Part shown: positions 1 through 10,543 of the stretch, piece after piece | How the letters are laid out: the number at the start of each line of letters is the position of its first letter | Numbering within the stretch: position 1 is the stretch's first letter | NCBI GenBank assembly: GCA_010405405.1 | Contig: MU004233.1 | Coordinates: 1,833,086 to 1,897,085, forward strand | From: Microthyrium microscopicum | Lineage: Eukaryota > Ascomycota > Dothideomycetes > Microthyriales > Microthyriaceae | Direction of reading: 5' to 3' | Length of the DNA: 64,000 nucleotides | Position numbers and translations under genes: made by a program | Notes under the pieces: generated by a model | Seen by the model: the letters and a program-made list of their open reading frames with translations, nothing else | What the model was told of the DNA's origin: nothing | Databases searched by the model: none

Positions 1-205
1 CTAAATTATAAATAGTTTTATACCTATAAATAGTTAAGTATATATACTATAGCTATTATAAAATACTAGGTATAGCTAATTTAAAAATAGCTTTATATTT
101 ATAAATATTAAAGTATATATAATATAGCTATAAAGAGATACTAGAGCTAAATTATAAATAGTTTTATACTTAGATATAGTAGAGTATATATACTATAGTA
201 AGAGT
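1..205. repeat. Degenerate ~73-bp tandem repeat, about 3 copies
   Basis: Three successive copies begin at 1, 76 and 147. Each opens with a ctaaattataaatag-like phrase and ends with a tatatatactatag-like phrase. The array may continue left of the window. It could be part of an LTR or untranslated region of the neighbouring element; the sequence does not decide. Confidence 0.6.
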
Positions 206-1208
206 AATATATATTTAGGAGTAAGTAAGCTTAAAGTATAACTTAATTTTATACGCTATAAGGCTATATATATAGCTAGTATGTTAGTATCTAATAAATT
301 ATTTAATTAGTTAAAAATAAAGTTAATCTAAAATCTATTTAATTTATTATAAAGTATATAAGGTTTAAAGTTAGTCTATATAAGTTATATACTAAGTTAA
401 ATGTTTTTATAATAGAATAATAATAAGTTAGTTGTTAGTAAATTATAAAAGCTATTCCTATAACCTTACTAATTCTTTACTAAATAAGAAAAACGTTACT
501 ATAGTTAGTATAGTAGCTTTTATAAAAATACTAGAATAAAGATAAGAATTTAGTAAAATATAGCTAAATAATTTAAATAAAGATAAAAATAAAACGCTAC
601 TAAATCTCTCTATACTAGAGATACTAAAAAAGAATATTATAATTAATTTTTTTAAAATATCTTTAAAAAATTATAAAAAGTAGTATAAAAAGTATAATTA
701 GCCTTTATTAAGTTATAAAAAGATTTTAAAGAAACTACTAAAGAAATTTTATTACTATTTTAATATCTTTAATTTAAAGCTAAGTAATAATTTAGTAGTA
801 TACTATAATAAATAGAACTACTCTATTAATATTATTCTTAATACTATTATTTCTAAATAAAAATATAATACTCTCTTTAAATATTAAGAATTACTAGTTA
901 TTAAGTAGTATATTAATTAAATACTTAGCTATAATTAAGTTTAGACTAGTAAATCCTATTTTACTATTTTAATATTATATATATATAAACTTAAAAATAG
1001 TATTTATATCTATATTAATTACTAAAGTCTAAATAAAATTACTTAAAAGAGCTATAATATCTCTCTATAATTACTAGAAACTTTAGCTAGAATATACTAT
1101 ATAAAATTCTTCTTAAAATTTAATATTATTACTATTTTTACTTATATTTAAATTAAATTAAAAAATAAATATAAGACTATATTCTTTACTTATTATAGTC
1201 TCTATAAA

Positions 1209-3935
1209 TTTAAAGTTATACTATTTAGTCTTACTAGAGTTCTAGGTACCTTTTAAGTGTACTTAAATTATATTTTTATAGAATACTTTAATAACTTTAT
1301 TACTAGCTATATAGATAACTTTCTAGTTTTTAATAAGTTAAGATTAGTATACTATATATATTTACTTTATTCTAAAAGTTATAAGTAAAGTAGATCTTTA
1401 CTTTAATATTAATAAGTATAATTTCTTTACTAAATAAATTAAATACCTTAAACTTATTATTACTACTATTAGTATTAAAATAAATCTAGATAAAGTTAAA
1501 AGTATTACTAAATACGTTTAATTTTTATTAATTAAGAATATATAAGCGTTTCTAGGCTTTACTAATTTCTATTACTATTTTATTTATAGCTACTTCTAAA
1601 CTATTACTTTTCTTACTACTTTTACTAAAAAAAAATATAATAGTAATCTTTTTATAGAATCTAAATAGACTTAAGAACTATATATTTAAAAAGCTAAAAA
1701 AGAACTTTATTACTATATTTATTCTTTACTACTTTAACTATATTAAAAAAATATAACTAGAATAAATATTTCTAATTAAATATATACTATAATACTTTTC
1801 TAAAAAAATAAAGAAAGTAAGTTATAGCCTATTATATTTCTATTAAAAAAGATAAGTCTTACTAAGTATAATTATAATATTTATAATAAAGAGTTATTAG
1901 TAATTATTTATATTTTTAAAGAATAAAAACTAGAGTTATTATCTATAGTAGATATAGTTAAAGTATTCTTAAACTATTAGAATCTATAAACCTTTATAAT
2001 AACTAAAAAGTTATTTTACTAATAAGTAAAATAGACTAAATTTTTATTTTAATTCTACTTCTAAGTTTAGTATTACTCTAGTTTATTTTATAGTAAAGCT
2101 AATATACTTACTTACTAATTATAAAATCTACTTTAGGATAAGAATAACTTATAAGTCTTTTAATAAGTCTAACTACTATTATTTCTTTACTAATTTAATA
2201 CTTTTTATACTATTAAGTTAGCTTTACTATAAGTTAAACTAATAATACTATTAATTATATACTTAGCTACTATTATTTAAAATAAGTTAAATATTTTAAT
2301 CTCTATAAAGAAGTTAATAGATCCTATAAAGAAATTAGCTAGTAATAAAAAACTACTTAAAAGGAAGTTAATAAAACTTCTAAGAAATAATAAATTTTTA
2401 GATTTTAATAGTAATTAGTTTATATAGAATATAGTTTAAGAGTTTACTAGTAATAAAACTATAAAAGTAATCTAATAAACTAAAGTAAACTACTAAATAT
2501 ATTTACTTTTTAATATACTTAAGTAAAAAAGTATTAAATTAGATAACTATATAGTTAGTATAAATAATATAATTCTATATTATAACTATATTTTTATTTT
2601 CTATAATAAACTATATTACTAAGCTCTATTCTTTACTTATAGCTATAAAGTTATAAGCTATAAAGAAGTAGCTATAACTTATTATTACTTATAAGAAACC
2701 TATTAGTAGTCTAGAATATTATAAAATATAAAGATATATATAAAGAGTTATAAATATATTTTTACTAAACTAGTATAATAAAAGAAGTAAAATTTTTTAA
2801 AAAGCTTCTTTTTACTAAAATATACTTAGTTAAATATTTCTATTAACTTTACTATTTTATTACTATATTACTACTACTAGAAAGTAATCTACTACTACGT
2901 TATAGTTATTATAAATTATTATATAAGAATATATTACTTTATTCTACTACTAAACTTTTTTATAGAATTTATAATTTTAGTATTTATTAATTATATTTAG
3001 AAATTAGTAAATTAGTCTAAAAGTATTCTTTTAAATTATAATAGTTAATTTACCTTAGCCTTTTAGAAACGTTTATATAAGTAAATAAGTACTATTCTCT
3101 ACTTTAGTATAGTTTTCTACTTAGAAATAAATAGTATTACTAAGATTTTTATAGCTACTTTAAAGTAGTATTTATAAGCCTTTATTAATTAGAATTAAGA
3201 TAACTAAGTAGTTTTACTACCTTTTATAGAATTTATAGTTAACTTAGTAGTTAATATAATAACTAGAATTATACTCTTTTAAGCTTAGAATAGCTTTAAC
3301 TTCTAATTAGGCTTTAAAGCTACTTATACTATTCTCTACTTATTTTACGCTTTAGCTACTACTAATAAAGAAGAAGCTAATACTAATACTATATAGTAAG
3401 GCTATATAGATATATATAAATACTTTATAAAGTAACTTACTTAGACTTAAGTATAGTAAGCTAAGTATACTAACTATTACTATTAAGTTATACTAGATTT
3501 ATAGCTAAGTAATTAGGTATAATTAAATATCTATAATTACTTTACTTTTTACTTTTTTAAAATACTTAATAGTAAGAGCTTAAGCTTTTTCTATATTATT
3601 AAAAAGATTAATATTATTATATATAAGCTAAATCTACTTTTTTTAATAAAAATATATAATATCTTCTATATTTAAGTTCTTTACTATATTATAAATAATA
3701 CTAAACTTTTAAAATATTTAAATTCTTTTTTTATAATTACTAGTAAAATTAAAGAAACTATAGAATAGTAAATAAATATAATTATTAATAGCTATTATAA
3801 GCTCTAGACTAAAAAGAAGACATTATAGTATATAATTAAATTTAAAAGCTATAATATAATAAAATAGTATAATTAGTATAATACTAAAAATACTTTGAAT
3901 CTAATTATAGAGTTCTATACTTATTATTCTAATAA
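1209..3935 (+). mobile_element. Decayed Ty3/Gypsy chromovirus pol (RT, integrase, chromodomain)
   Basis: Coding traces remain readable despite RIP. At 1209-1340 a frame aligns with the Gypsy reverse transcriptase core around the FGLTNAPATFQ and YLDD motifs; the catalytic motif now reads YIDN. At 1549-1600 a second frame keeps the FLGF-N-FY connection motif, so at least one indel lies near 1380. From 2803 to about 3291 one indel-free frame follows the integrase core: the SDRGSQF region reads LNYNS-stop-F and the catalytic Glu has become Lys. At 3757-3935 a chromodomain-like frame (YIIKFKSYN, then LIIEFY) identifies a chromovirus. Trp and Gln codons have repeatedly become TAG or TAA. LTR ends were not recognised, so only the domain-supported part is given. 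Confidence 0.85.
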
Positions 3936-4250
3936 ACTAGGCTCTTACTTTTTCTAGATCTTACTATAGCTAGAGCTTACTAAAGATAATAATATTATAT
4001 ATAATTCTAATAGTATTCCTACTAATTAGTACTAAAAAGTTTACTTTCTTTATATTACTAATACTTCTATTTAGTATAGATATACTAGCCTTTAGACTAC
4101 TAGGACTTAAGAACTAGAGTATTCTAAAGATATTTTAAGGTTTATTAATACTTCTTAATAGTTACTTTAGTAACCTAAAGATTAAAATACTCTAAATATT
4201 TAATTATTAGTATTATATTATAAAAAGAATTTATTAAACTAAACTAGATT

Positions 4251-4280
4251 AGACTAGACTAGACTAGACTAGACTAGACT
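4251..4280. repeat. (AGACT)6 microsatellite
   Basis: Six perfect AGACT units, flanked by degenerate ones (agatt before, aaaatagact after), lie about 300 bp downstream of the chromodomain trace. The unit contains neither CpA nor TpG, which may explain why it stayed perfect while its surroundings mutated. Confidence 0.85.
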
Positions 4281-5151
4281 AAAATAGACTAGAAGAGTAA
4301 TAGTAAGCTAAGATAGCCTAAAGAGCTATCTTAAAAGAAAAAGTTATATAATAATTCTTTATAGTACTAAGTATTAAGAAAGATTTTTATATTATAAAAT
4401 TACGTACTAGACTTAGAAGAGTTAGTACGTTTAAGGTTATACTAAGTAGACTTACTTTCTTTATAGATTTATAATAGTTCTAAATCTTCTTTCTCTCTTT
4501 TTTATATATAGATTCTTAAATACTAGCTAATTATTTATTTACTCTAAGTTCTACTACTTATTATAGTACTATTTTATACTAATTTAAAAGTACTATACTT
4601 ACTAAGCTATAGTGTTCTAGATACTATAATTTATTACTATATTATTTAGTTTAATCTTTATCTTAACTAATTATAGCTAGATTTTAAGCTTACTAAACTA
4701 AAACTAATTATTTAATTTAATTACTAAGAACTATAAAAGAATTAGCTTTAGTATACTAAGTTTACTATACTTTAGTAATATTATAGCTTTATTTATATAT
4801 AGCTTTATATACTATATAGCTAGTTTTTAATTATATAATTTTTAATATTAGTTTATTATTATTAGTAAGACTTTAATAAGAATAATTTTATAACTATATA
4901 TAGTAGTTATATAATATAAAAATTTATACTTTTTATAATATATTAAAAAGAGCTATAGTTTATCCTTTATATCTACTAAAAAGAAAAGAATAACTTTCTT
5001 TAAAAAGAAGTAAATATAACTTTAAAAGTAAGTAATAATTACTTTTTTAGAGTAGTAAAAAAGATAAGAATTAAACTTATACTTTATAGATTCTTAAATA
5101 AGTAGAGCCTACTATAAGATTATAAGTACTACTACTATACTACTTTTCTAA

Positions 5152-5945
5152 TTTAGTAATTCTTAATATATAGTTATAAGTATTTTACTTTTAAATTATT
5201 TTACTTAAATATAATATTAAATAGTATCTAGTATATATAATTTAGTAATTCTTAATATATAGTTTTAAGTATTTTACTTTAAAATTATTCTACTTAAATA
5301 ATTTATAAATAATTAAGTAGCTACTATATATACTTTAGTAATTCTTACTATATAGTCTTAAGTATTTTATTTAAATATAGTATTAAATAGTATTTAGTAT
5401 ATATAATTTAGTAATTCTTAATATATAGTTATAAATATTTTACTTCTAAATTATTTTATTTAAATATAATATTAAATATTATTTAGTATATATATTTTAA
5501 TAATTCTTAATATATAGTTCTAAGTATTTTACTTTAAAATTATTCTACTTAAATAATTTATAAATAATTAAGTAGCTAGTATATATACTTTAGTAATTCT
5601 TACTATATAGTAATAAGTATTTTATATAAAATATATTCTACTTAAATATAATATTAAATAGTATTTAGTATATATATTCTAGTAATCTTTAATATATAGT
5701 TCTAAGTATATTATTTTAAAACTAATCTACTTAAATATAATATTAAATAGTATTTAGTATATATATTCTAATAATTCTTAATATATAGTAATAGAAATTT
5801 TATTTTAAAATTATTTTATTTAAATAAGTTATAAAGAATTAAGTAGCTAGTATATATACTTTAGTAATTTCTACTAAGTATTTTATCTAGATATTCTTTT
5901 ATTTAAATATAGTATTAAATAGTATTTAGTATATATAATTTAGTT
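5152..5945. repeat. Higher-order tandem repeat: nine ~88-bp units as three A-B-A trimers
   Basis: Units start near 5152, 5241, 5334, 5407, 5495, 5589, 5678, 5766 and 5860, each with a (t)ttagtaattctta-like phrase. Type A units carry an aatataatattaaatagta segment. Type B units (5241, 5495, 5766) instead carry an aataatttataaataattaag-like segment and are a few bases longer. The order is A-B-A repeated three times, with trimer periods of about 255, 271 and 265 bp. Confidence 0.8.
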
Positions 5946-6581
5946 ATTTATTTATTTTATAAAATAATTATAATAAGTATTTTAATAATTAATAATTTAT
6001 TTTAAAAATACTTTATTTTTACTTTATATAATTTTATAGTTATAAAAATACTAATTTCTTATAGTTTTAATATTATAGTAAGTATCTTTATAGTAAAAGG
6101 ATTTACTAGCTTTAGTATACTAAATATATATATTATTAAAGTTTAATTTAAAAAAAAACTATACTTTTATTTAATATAATATTTATAAATTTAACTATAA
6201 TTATAAATAGTATTAAAAGCTTTCTACTAAGTAGAATAAATAATACTAATAGAAAAAAGATTAGAAATATAAAAAATATTAAATTAGTTTATTTTAGTTA
6301 GTTTTTAGTTAAGTAATTATAAAAGAATAGTAGTTATAATAGTAATAGTAATAGTTAAAAAAGTAAAGTTAGAAGTATAGCTTAGTAGTAATTTATATTT
6401 TATTTTTTAAAATATTACTAGATTAGGTTAGACTAAGGCTACTTAAAGTTAGATTAATATAGTAATAGTAAATAATCTATTAGGTAACAGCAGCTAAGGC
6501 TACCTAAGATCTCGCTGGGGCCACTTTAGGATTAGCTAAGGCTACTTAACAACACCCTTGCGCAAGTTCCTTGCGACTTAG

Positions 6582-7199
6582 ATGCCGTTCCTTCAAAAGC
6601 TCCAAGGCGAGCTCCAAGCCTAGATCAAACTGAACAGCGAGCAGCAAGAGATCATTACCGCGTTAGTGTTCCGAGATCTGATCGAACATCTACCCCCCAA
6701 TCTACAAGAAAAAGACAAGCGCCACGGGTAGATGGCTGGCGTTCTGGGAAGATGCCGTGAGAAACGGTATGAAAATCCGACAGATCATCCTCTCATGGAC
6801 CTCGTGAACGAGAAAGTCTTCCCTAAACTCTAGGCACCATTGCGAGATGCCACTACGGGACTATTCGTCACTAGGGGTGCCGATGCACTGCCTTTCACCA
6901 GAGATTCCAGAGATTCCAGAGGGGCAATGGATGAGACTAGAGAAAAAGCACAGATGTACAGATGGGGCAAAGAACTGTTTGGCGTCCTGAGCAAGAACAT
7001 ACACGCATTCGAAGCAAAGGGCATGAAGGGATACCAGGTCGGAAGTGATCACTGGGGCAAAGGGTTCAGAGACATTCTCAAGCGCCTCAAACCGGTCGAG
7101 TATAAGGTCAATGGCGACACCAGTGTTGTGAACTGGGCGCGAGAGCGAGCGCGATATGTATCCTCGGCGGACTTGGGTGACTGCGTCTTCTTGCGCTAG
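6582..7199 (+). pseudogene. Broken gene next to the RIP block (three in-frame TAG)
   Basis: One reading frame runs from an ATG at 6582 to a terminal TAG at 7197. It is interrupted only by TAG at 6621, 6729 and 6831, and has no apparent indel. Each stop can be derived from CAG (Gln) by a single C-to-T change in a CpA context, as RIP would produce. The last 119 codons are open and encode a hydrophilic, basic, Trp-containing segment. I do not recognise the family. The ATG lies about 100 bp from the RIP boundary, so mutation leaking from the repeat, or the gene once being duplicated itself, would both fit. A functional short gene starting after the last stop is possible but less likely. Confidence 0.55.
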
Positions 7200-7724
7200 C
7201 CTTATTCGTCCTTAGCGTCTCGAGAATGACCCCTTTTCCCAACTTCCCAAGAGTGCATTACCTACTTTGTTTGACAACGTCTAAGTTACCAGAGCTGTTG
7301 TTACAAGTAAATGCCTTTTTACACTTTGGCAAAACTGCCAAGTACTGAAACATATCAAGCATTGGAGAGGCCTCTCAATGCATGTGCTTGAATCTCCGAT
7401 TGGTTTGTAGGGTAGAACTACCTGAAGCGATTGACCGGTCAGTCTCTTGCACAGCCTTGCACGAATTTCACCAAGCTTATACAAGTGTTGGTGTGAAGCC
7501 AAGCCAATCATATATCAGGTTTGCTAGCCGGTCAAATATCTTTGCACAAAGAAGTGGGGCAAGACTGCATTCATCAGGCTGGAGCTCGGTCAAGATGTCT
7601 GTCACTCAAATATGCTAGTTCAATTTCCCTTCAAGAGTGAGGGTTTGAGCGGCTTCATGAGCTGTCGCGAAGTATTTTAGTCCCTAACATCGAGATTTTT
7701 CCAATATACCTAGGTACAAACACA
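7200..7724. other. Intergenic, 0.5 kb
   Basis: Normal base composition with only short chance frames. It holds the presumed promoter of the RBR ligase; no clear TATA box is visible. Confidence 0.5.
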
Positions 7725-9359
7725 ATGGACTCGTTACTGGCACTTCGAGGACCTCCCCAGCCAAGGGATTCAGATAGGACAAAACATCGCTCAAGTCGGA
7801 ATTCCAGACATAAAGAGGGCCATGCTCGTAGGCGACAGAGATCCCCCTCATCCTCATCGCCGCCAATACGCAGACAACACAGTCGGTCGCCTTCACCAAT
7901 TCGTCCCCGTAAGCATATAAGATCTACCACCAACCATAGGGATGGCCACAAAAGACATCGCCGACGCGGGCGTAGTAGTCATGATGCGCGCGGAGTTCGA
8001 GAGGCCGATATTGAAGAGGAGCAAGATGTTGGAAAACGGAGACATCGCCGAGGCAGAAGTATCAGTCCCATCAGGTCAACCAGAATTGCTCATCCCTCAC
8101 TTTCGGGCTTTCCTTGGAACCACGATGCTGCATCGAGACATCAACTGCCGCGTCGAACAAGAAAAGGTCTGGCCACAACGGCATTGGTCGCAGGGGTCTT
8201 TCTATTTTGTCTTTTATCTTCACGACGCTCTCGGAGATCTCGACCTGAAACAAGAACTCCAATATATCCTACGTTCCCAGTGCGCCCAAGGGCGCCAATG
8301 GTCGCCGAGGCGGGGAGCAGAATGGGGTTTGAGGAAGAAGAGCCCTTGTCTGATACTGACAGCGAGGATGAAGATGATGAACCCGGAACAGATACAGATT
8401 CAACGGAAAGATCACATCCAATGTGGCTAATTAGGTCGCAACCCCGTGGAGGTTCATCACAGCCTGCGATAATGCCAATAATCCCATCAAACTTCACTTT
8501 CCATGAAAGTGACGAAAGTGAAGATGAAGATGTGGATTTTCAGCCGGCCAGGGGTGAAGGAAGTGATGGCCCTAGCAAAGAGTGCGTTGTTTGCAGCACC
8601 GAAAAGGATGCTGAGGAGTTTCTCCAAGGAATCACTGCAGAATGTGATCACGAAGTCACAACTTGTCGAGAATGTTTAGGTCATTGGATTCGCACGAGCT
8701 TAGAAAGTCGTACTTGGTATGATGTAAGGTGTGCTGAATGCCCACAAAACATTTCATACGAAGACATGATGCGAATTGCTCCTTATGATATCCTTGACAC
8801 GTGAGTAAGCCACTGGGCTAACAGCATTCATTAAAAAAGCTGACTCTTCTAGGATCATCACTCAGTCATTTCGTACTGCGATTAGTAACATGCCGGATTT
8901 TCATTGGTGTATCTCCTCGTCTTGTAAATCTGGACAAATCCACGAAGTCTCACTTGACGGCCCAGTCTTTAGATGCCATGCCTGTGGACTTCGCTCTTGT
9001 GTTGCACATAATGTTCCTTGGCACTCAGGGGAAAGTTGTGAAGAGTACACGTATCGAACTAGACCAAAGCATCAGCGAAAGGAGGATAGAGCAAGCGAAA
9101 AACTGGTTGGTCGAATAGCCAAAATCTGCCCAGGCCCAAACTGTGGAGTCAAAATTCAGAAGACGGCCGGATGTGATCATATGACTTGTAAGTTCTCGGC
9201 TTCAGCGTTGACGAAAAGTAGTATTAATGATTTGCAGGTCGACAATGTACACACGAGTTTTGTTGGATATGTTTGGCGTCTTATACTGATATCAGAAGGA
9301 ATGGTAATGGTGCACATCAACCTTCATGCCGATATCATTCCGTAGATTTTGAGGTTTAA
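7725..9359 (+). CDS. RBR (RING-IBR-RING) E3 ubiquitin ligase
   Basis: Exons 7725-8800, 8853-9187 and 9238-9359 give 510 residues. RBR ligases take ubiquitin from an E2 onto their own RING2 cysteine and then pass it to a substrate. RING1 starts at Cys287 (CVVC) and shows the C-x2-C, C-x-H, C-x2-C, C-x2-C ligands. An IBR follows at about 378-420 and RING2 at 451-490 with the pattern GCDHMTC-x2-C-x4-CWIC. Cys466, in GCDHM, is the expected catalytic residue by analogy with parkin. The splice sites are confirmed because joining exons 2 and 3 restores RING2. The N-terminal 140 residues are Arg/Ser-rich, and one hydrophobic stretch near 150-166 could anchor the protein in a membrane. An acidic stretch lies before RING1. 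The substrate is unknown. Confidence 0.9.
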
Positions 9360-9781
9360 TCTGTGGACTTGCAAAGCAGGCTCAATGGTTGAAAAGTCAC
9401 CTGCCATTCTGTTATCGACTTTACAATCTGCCATTCACTAGCTCTGATTAGTGAGCACTTTGTTGGCTACAGAATACTTGCGTTTCAATGGTCTATTGAA
9501 AAGCTACGAGGCGGATAATACCCTCTTTTGCCCTCCATGCGCTACTGCTTGTGCCTACTTGTGTACTGGTACTAAGGTATCAGTCGTGTGTCACGGAAAT
9601 CGTAGGAAAGGCACGTTATTGCAAATCCAAACTTGAATTCAAGCAGCTTTTATCAAGAATAAATAAATGTCCGTGTTAAACTAACGGGATGCTATTGACC
9701 AGCCAAAGGTGGCAGTAACAACCAAAGAATTGAAGATAGAAGTAATCTCAAGCGAGATCTAATAGTATCGACACCGTGCCT
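9360..9781. other. Intergenic between convergent genes
   Basis: 3' flanks of the RBR gene and of the minus-strand effector-like gene. Only short unsupported frames are seen. Confidence 0.5.
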
Positions 9782-10432
9782 CTAGTTACAGAAGCCTGGC
9801 TTGTTGTTACCCTGGATGTGTTGACATTCCTTGCGAGTATCATGTCTATTAGCGAATTAGCGCATTGTTGGAACAAAATTACAAACCACCCCAGATTTGT
9901 GACTTACCGGTACTCCTTTTTGTCGTTACGGAGTTCCTGGCGCGCAGCTTGAAGCTGGCTGCGGTCCTTGTTAACACGCCAGTCGCTGGCACCTTTGTGA
10001 TGCCCGTGGTTAGCGGGAAATTTTGAAAGAATTATCTGAAGTCTTACCGTTGTTTCGGTCTCTGTTGAGACGATCACGGCTATCCTGGATCTGGTTGCGA
10101 TCCTGGTCGATGTAAGCATGTTTTGTTTCTTACCCAAGTCGTTCAGTGCGACTAGAATGCTACTTTACCTGGCGAATTTCTTGTCTGTCTTGTTTTCGCT
10201 CGTGGCGGTATTGCTCGCATCGACTAGGAAAGGTCAGTTAATGGACTCTCTAGACTCTAGTTGCTACTGGAGTCTATGCTGCGGTCACTTACGAGCGCTC
10301 ATGGCCGTTGTTGCCAGCCTGGCAAGCGTCGTAGCTCTCATAGATATCAGCTGAGTTGTTCTCAACTGGAGCGGCGAATGCCATGGCGCTGAAGCCAACA
10401 ATGGCGAGGATAACAGATTTAGTGAAAAGCAT
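9782..10432 (-). CDS. Small secreted effector-like protein, five exons
   Basis: The minus-strand exons, in transcript order, are 10293-10432, 10169-10223, 10048-10102, 9908-9992 and 9782-9845, encoding 132 residues. The first 21 residues (MLFTKSVILAIVGFSAMAFA, then A) form a classical signal peptide; the mature protein starts near APVEN. It has four cysteines, two close to the N-terminus (YDAC, RC) and two near the C-terminus (EC, FC), enclosing a very charged Arg/Gln/Asp/Asn-rich helical middle (RHERKQDRQEIRQ, RDRLNRDRN). All four introns have GT-AG ends and preserve frame; the last acceptor was chosen because it yields the Cys-containing end (GFCN). No family is recognised. Size, secretion and closeness to a RIP island are typical of candidate effectors, but this function is inferred. 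Confidence 0.75.
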
Positions 10433-10468
10433 TTTGAATTGAGTTCAAGAATAGAAGACTTGCTTAAT

Positions 10469-10543
10469 GAGTGAATGAATGAATGAGTGAATGATTGCTG
10501 AGCTGATGGTGGTTTTGGTCGGGGGATTGATGGGTTTATATAC
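10469..10543 (-). promoter_or_regulatory. TATA box and (ATTC)n leader of the secreted protein gene
   Basis: On the minus strand a TATATAAA-type box lies at 10535-10542, about 105 bp before the ATG at 10432. A short cattcattcattcactcatt repeat (10469-10494) lies in the presumed 5' leader. Confidence 0.5.

Larger units (their letters stand above)
1..6480. repeat. AT-rich, RIP-saturated repeat block
   Basis: The stretch is built almost entirely from A/T plus TAG, CTA, GTA, TAC and AGC contexts. The dinucleotides CpA and TpG are nearly absent; only a handful survive, for example near 281, 401, 1257, 3820, 3896 and 4612. G and C persist mostly where they are not part of CpA/TpG. This is the product expected of repeat-induced point mutation, which turns CpA into TpA on both strands of duplicated DNA. 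No open gene survives. The block ends abruptly near 6480, where normal composition begins within a few dozen bases. Confidence 0.93.

Noticed and set aside
5152-5945. CRISPR-like regular repeats
   Set aside because: Eukaryotic AT-rich tandem array without unique spacers; units are contiguous and diverged.
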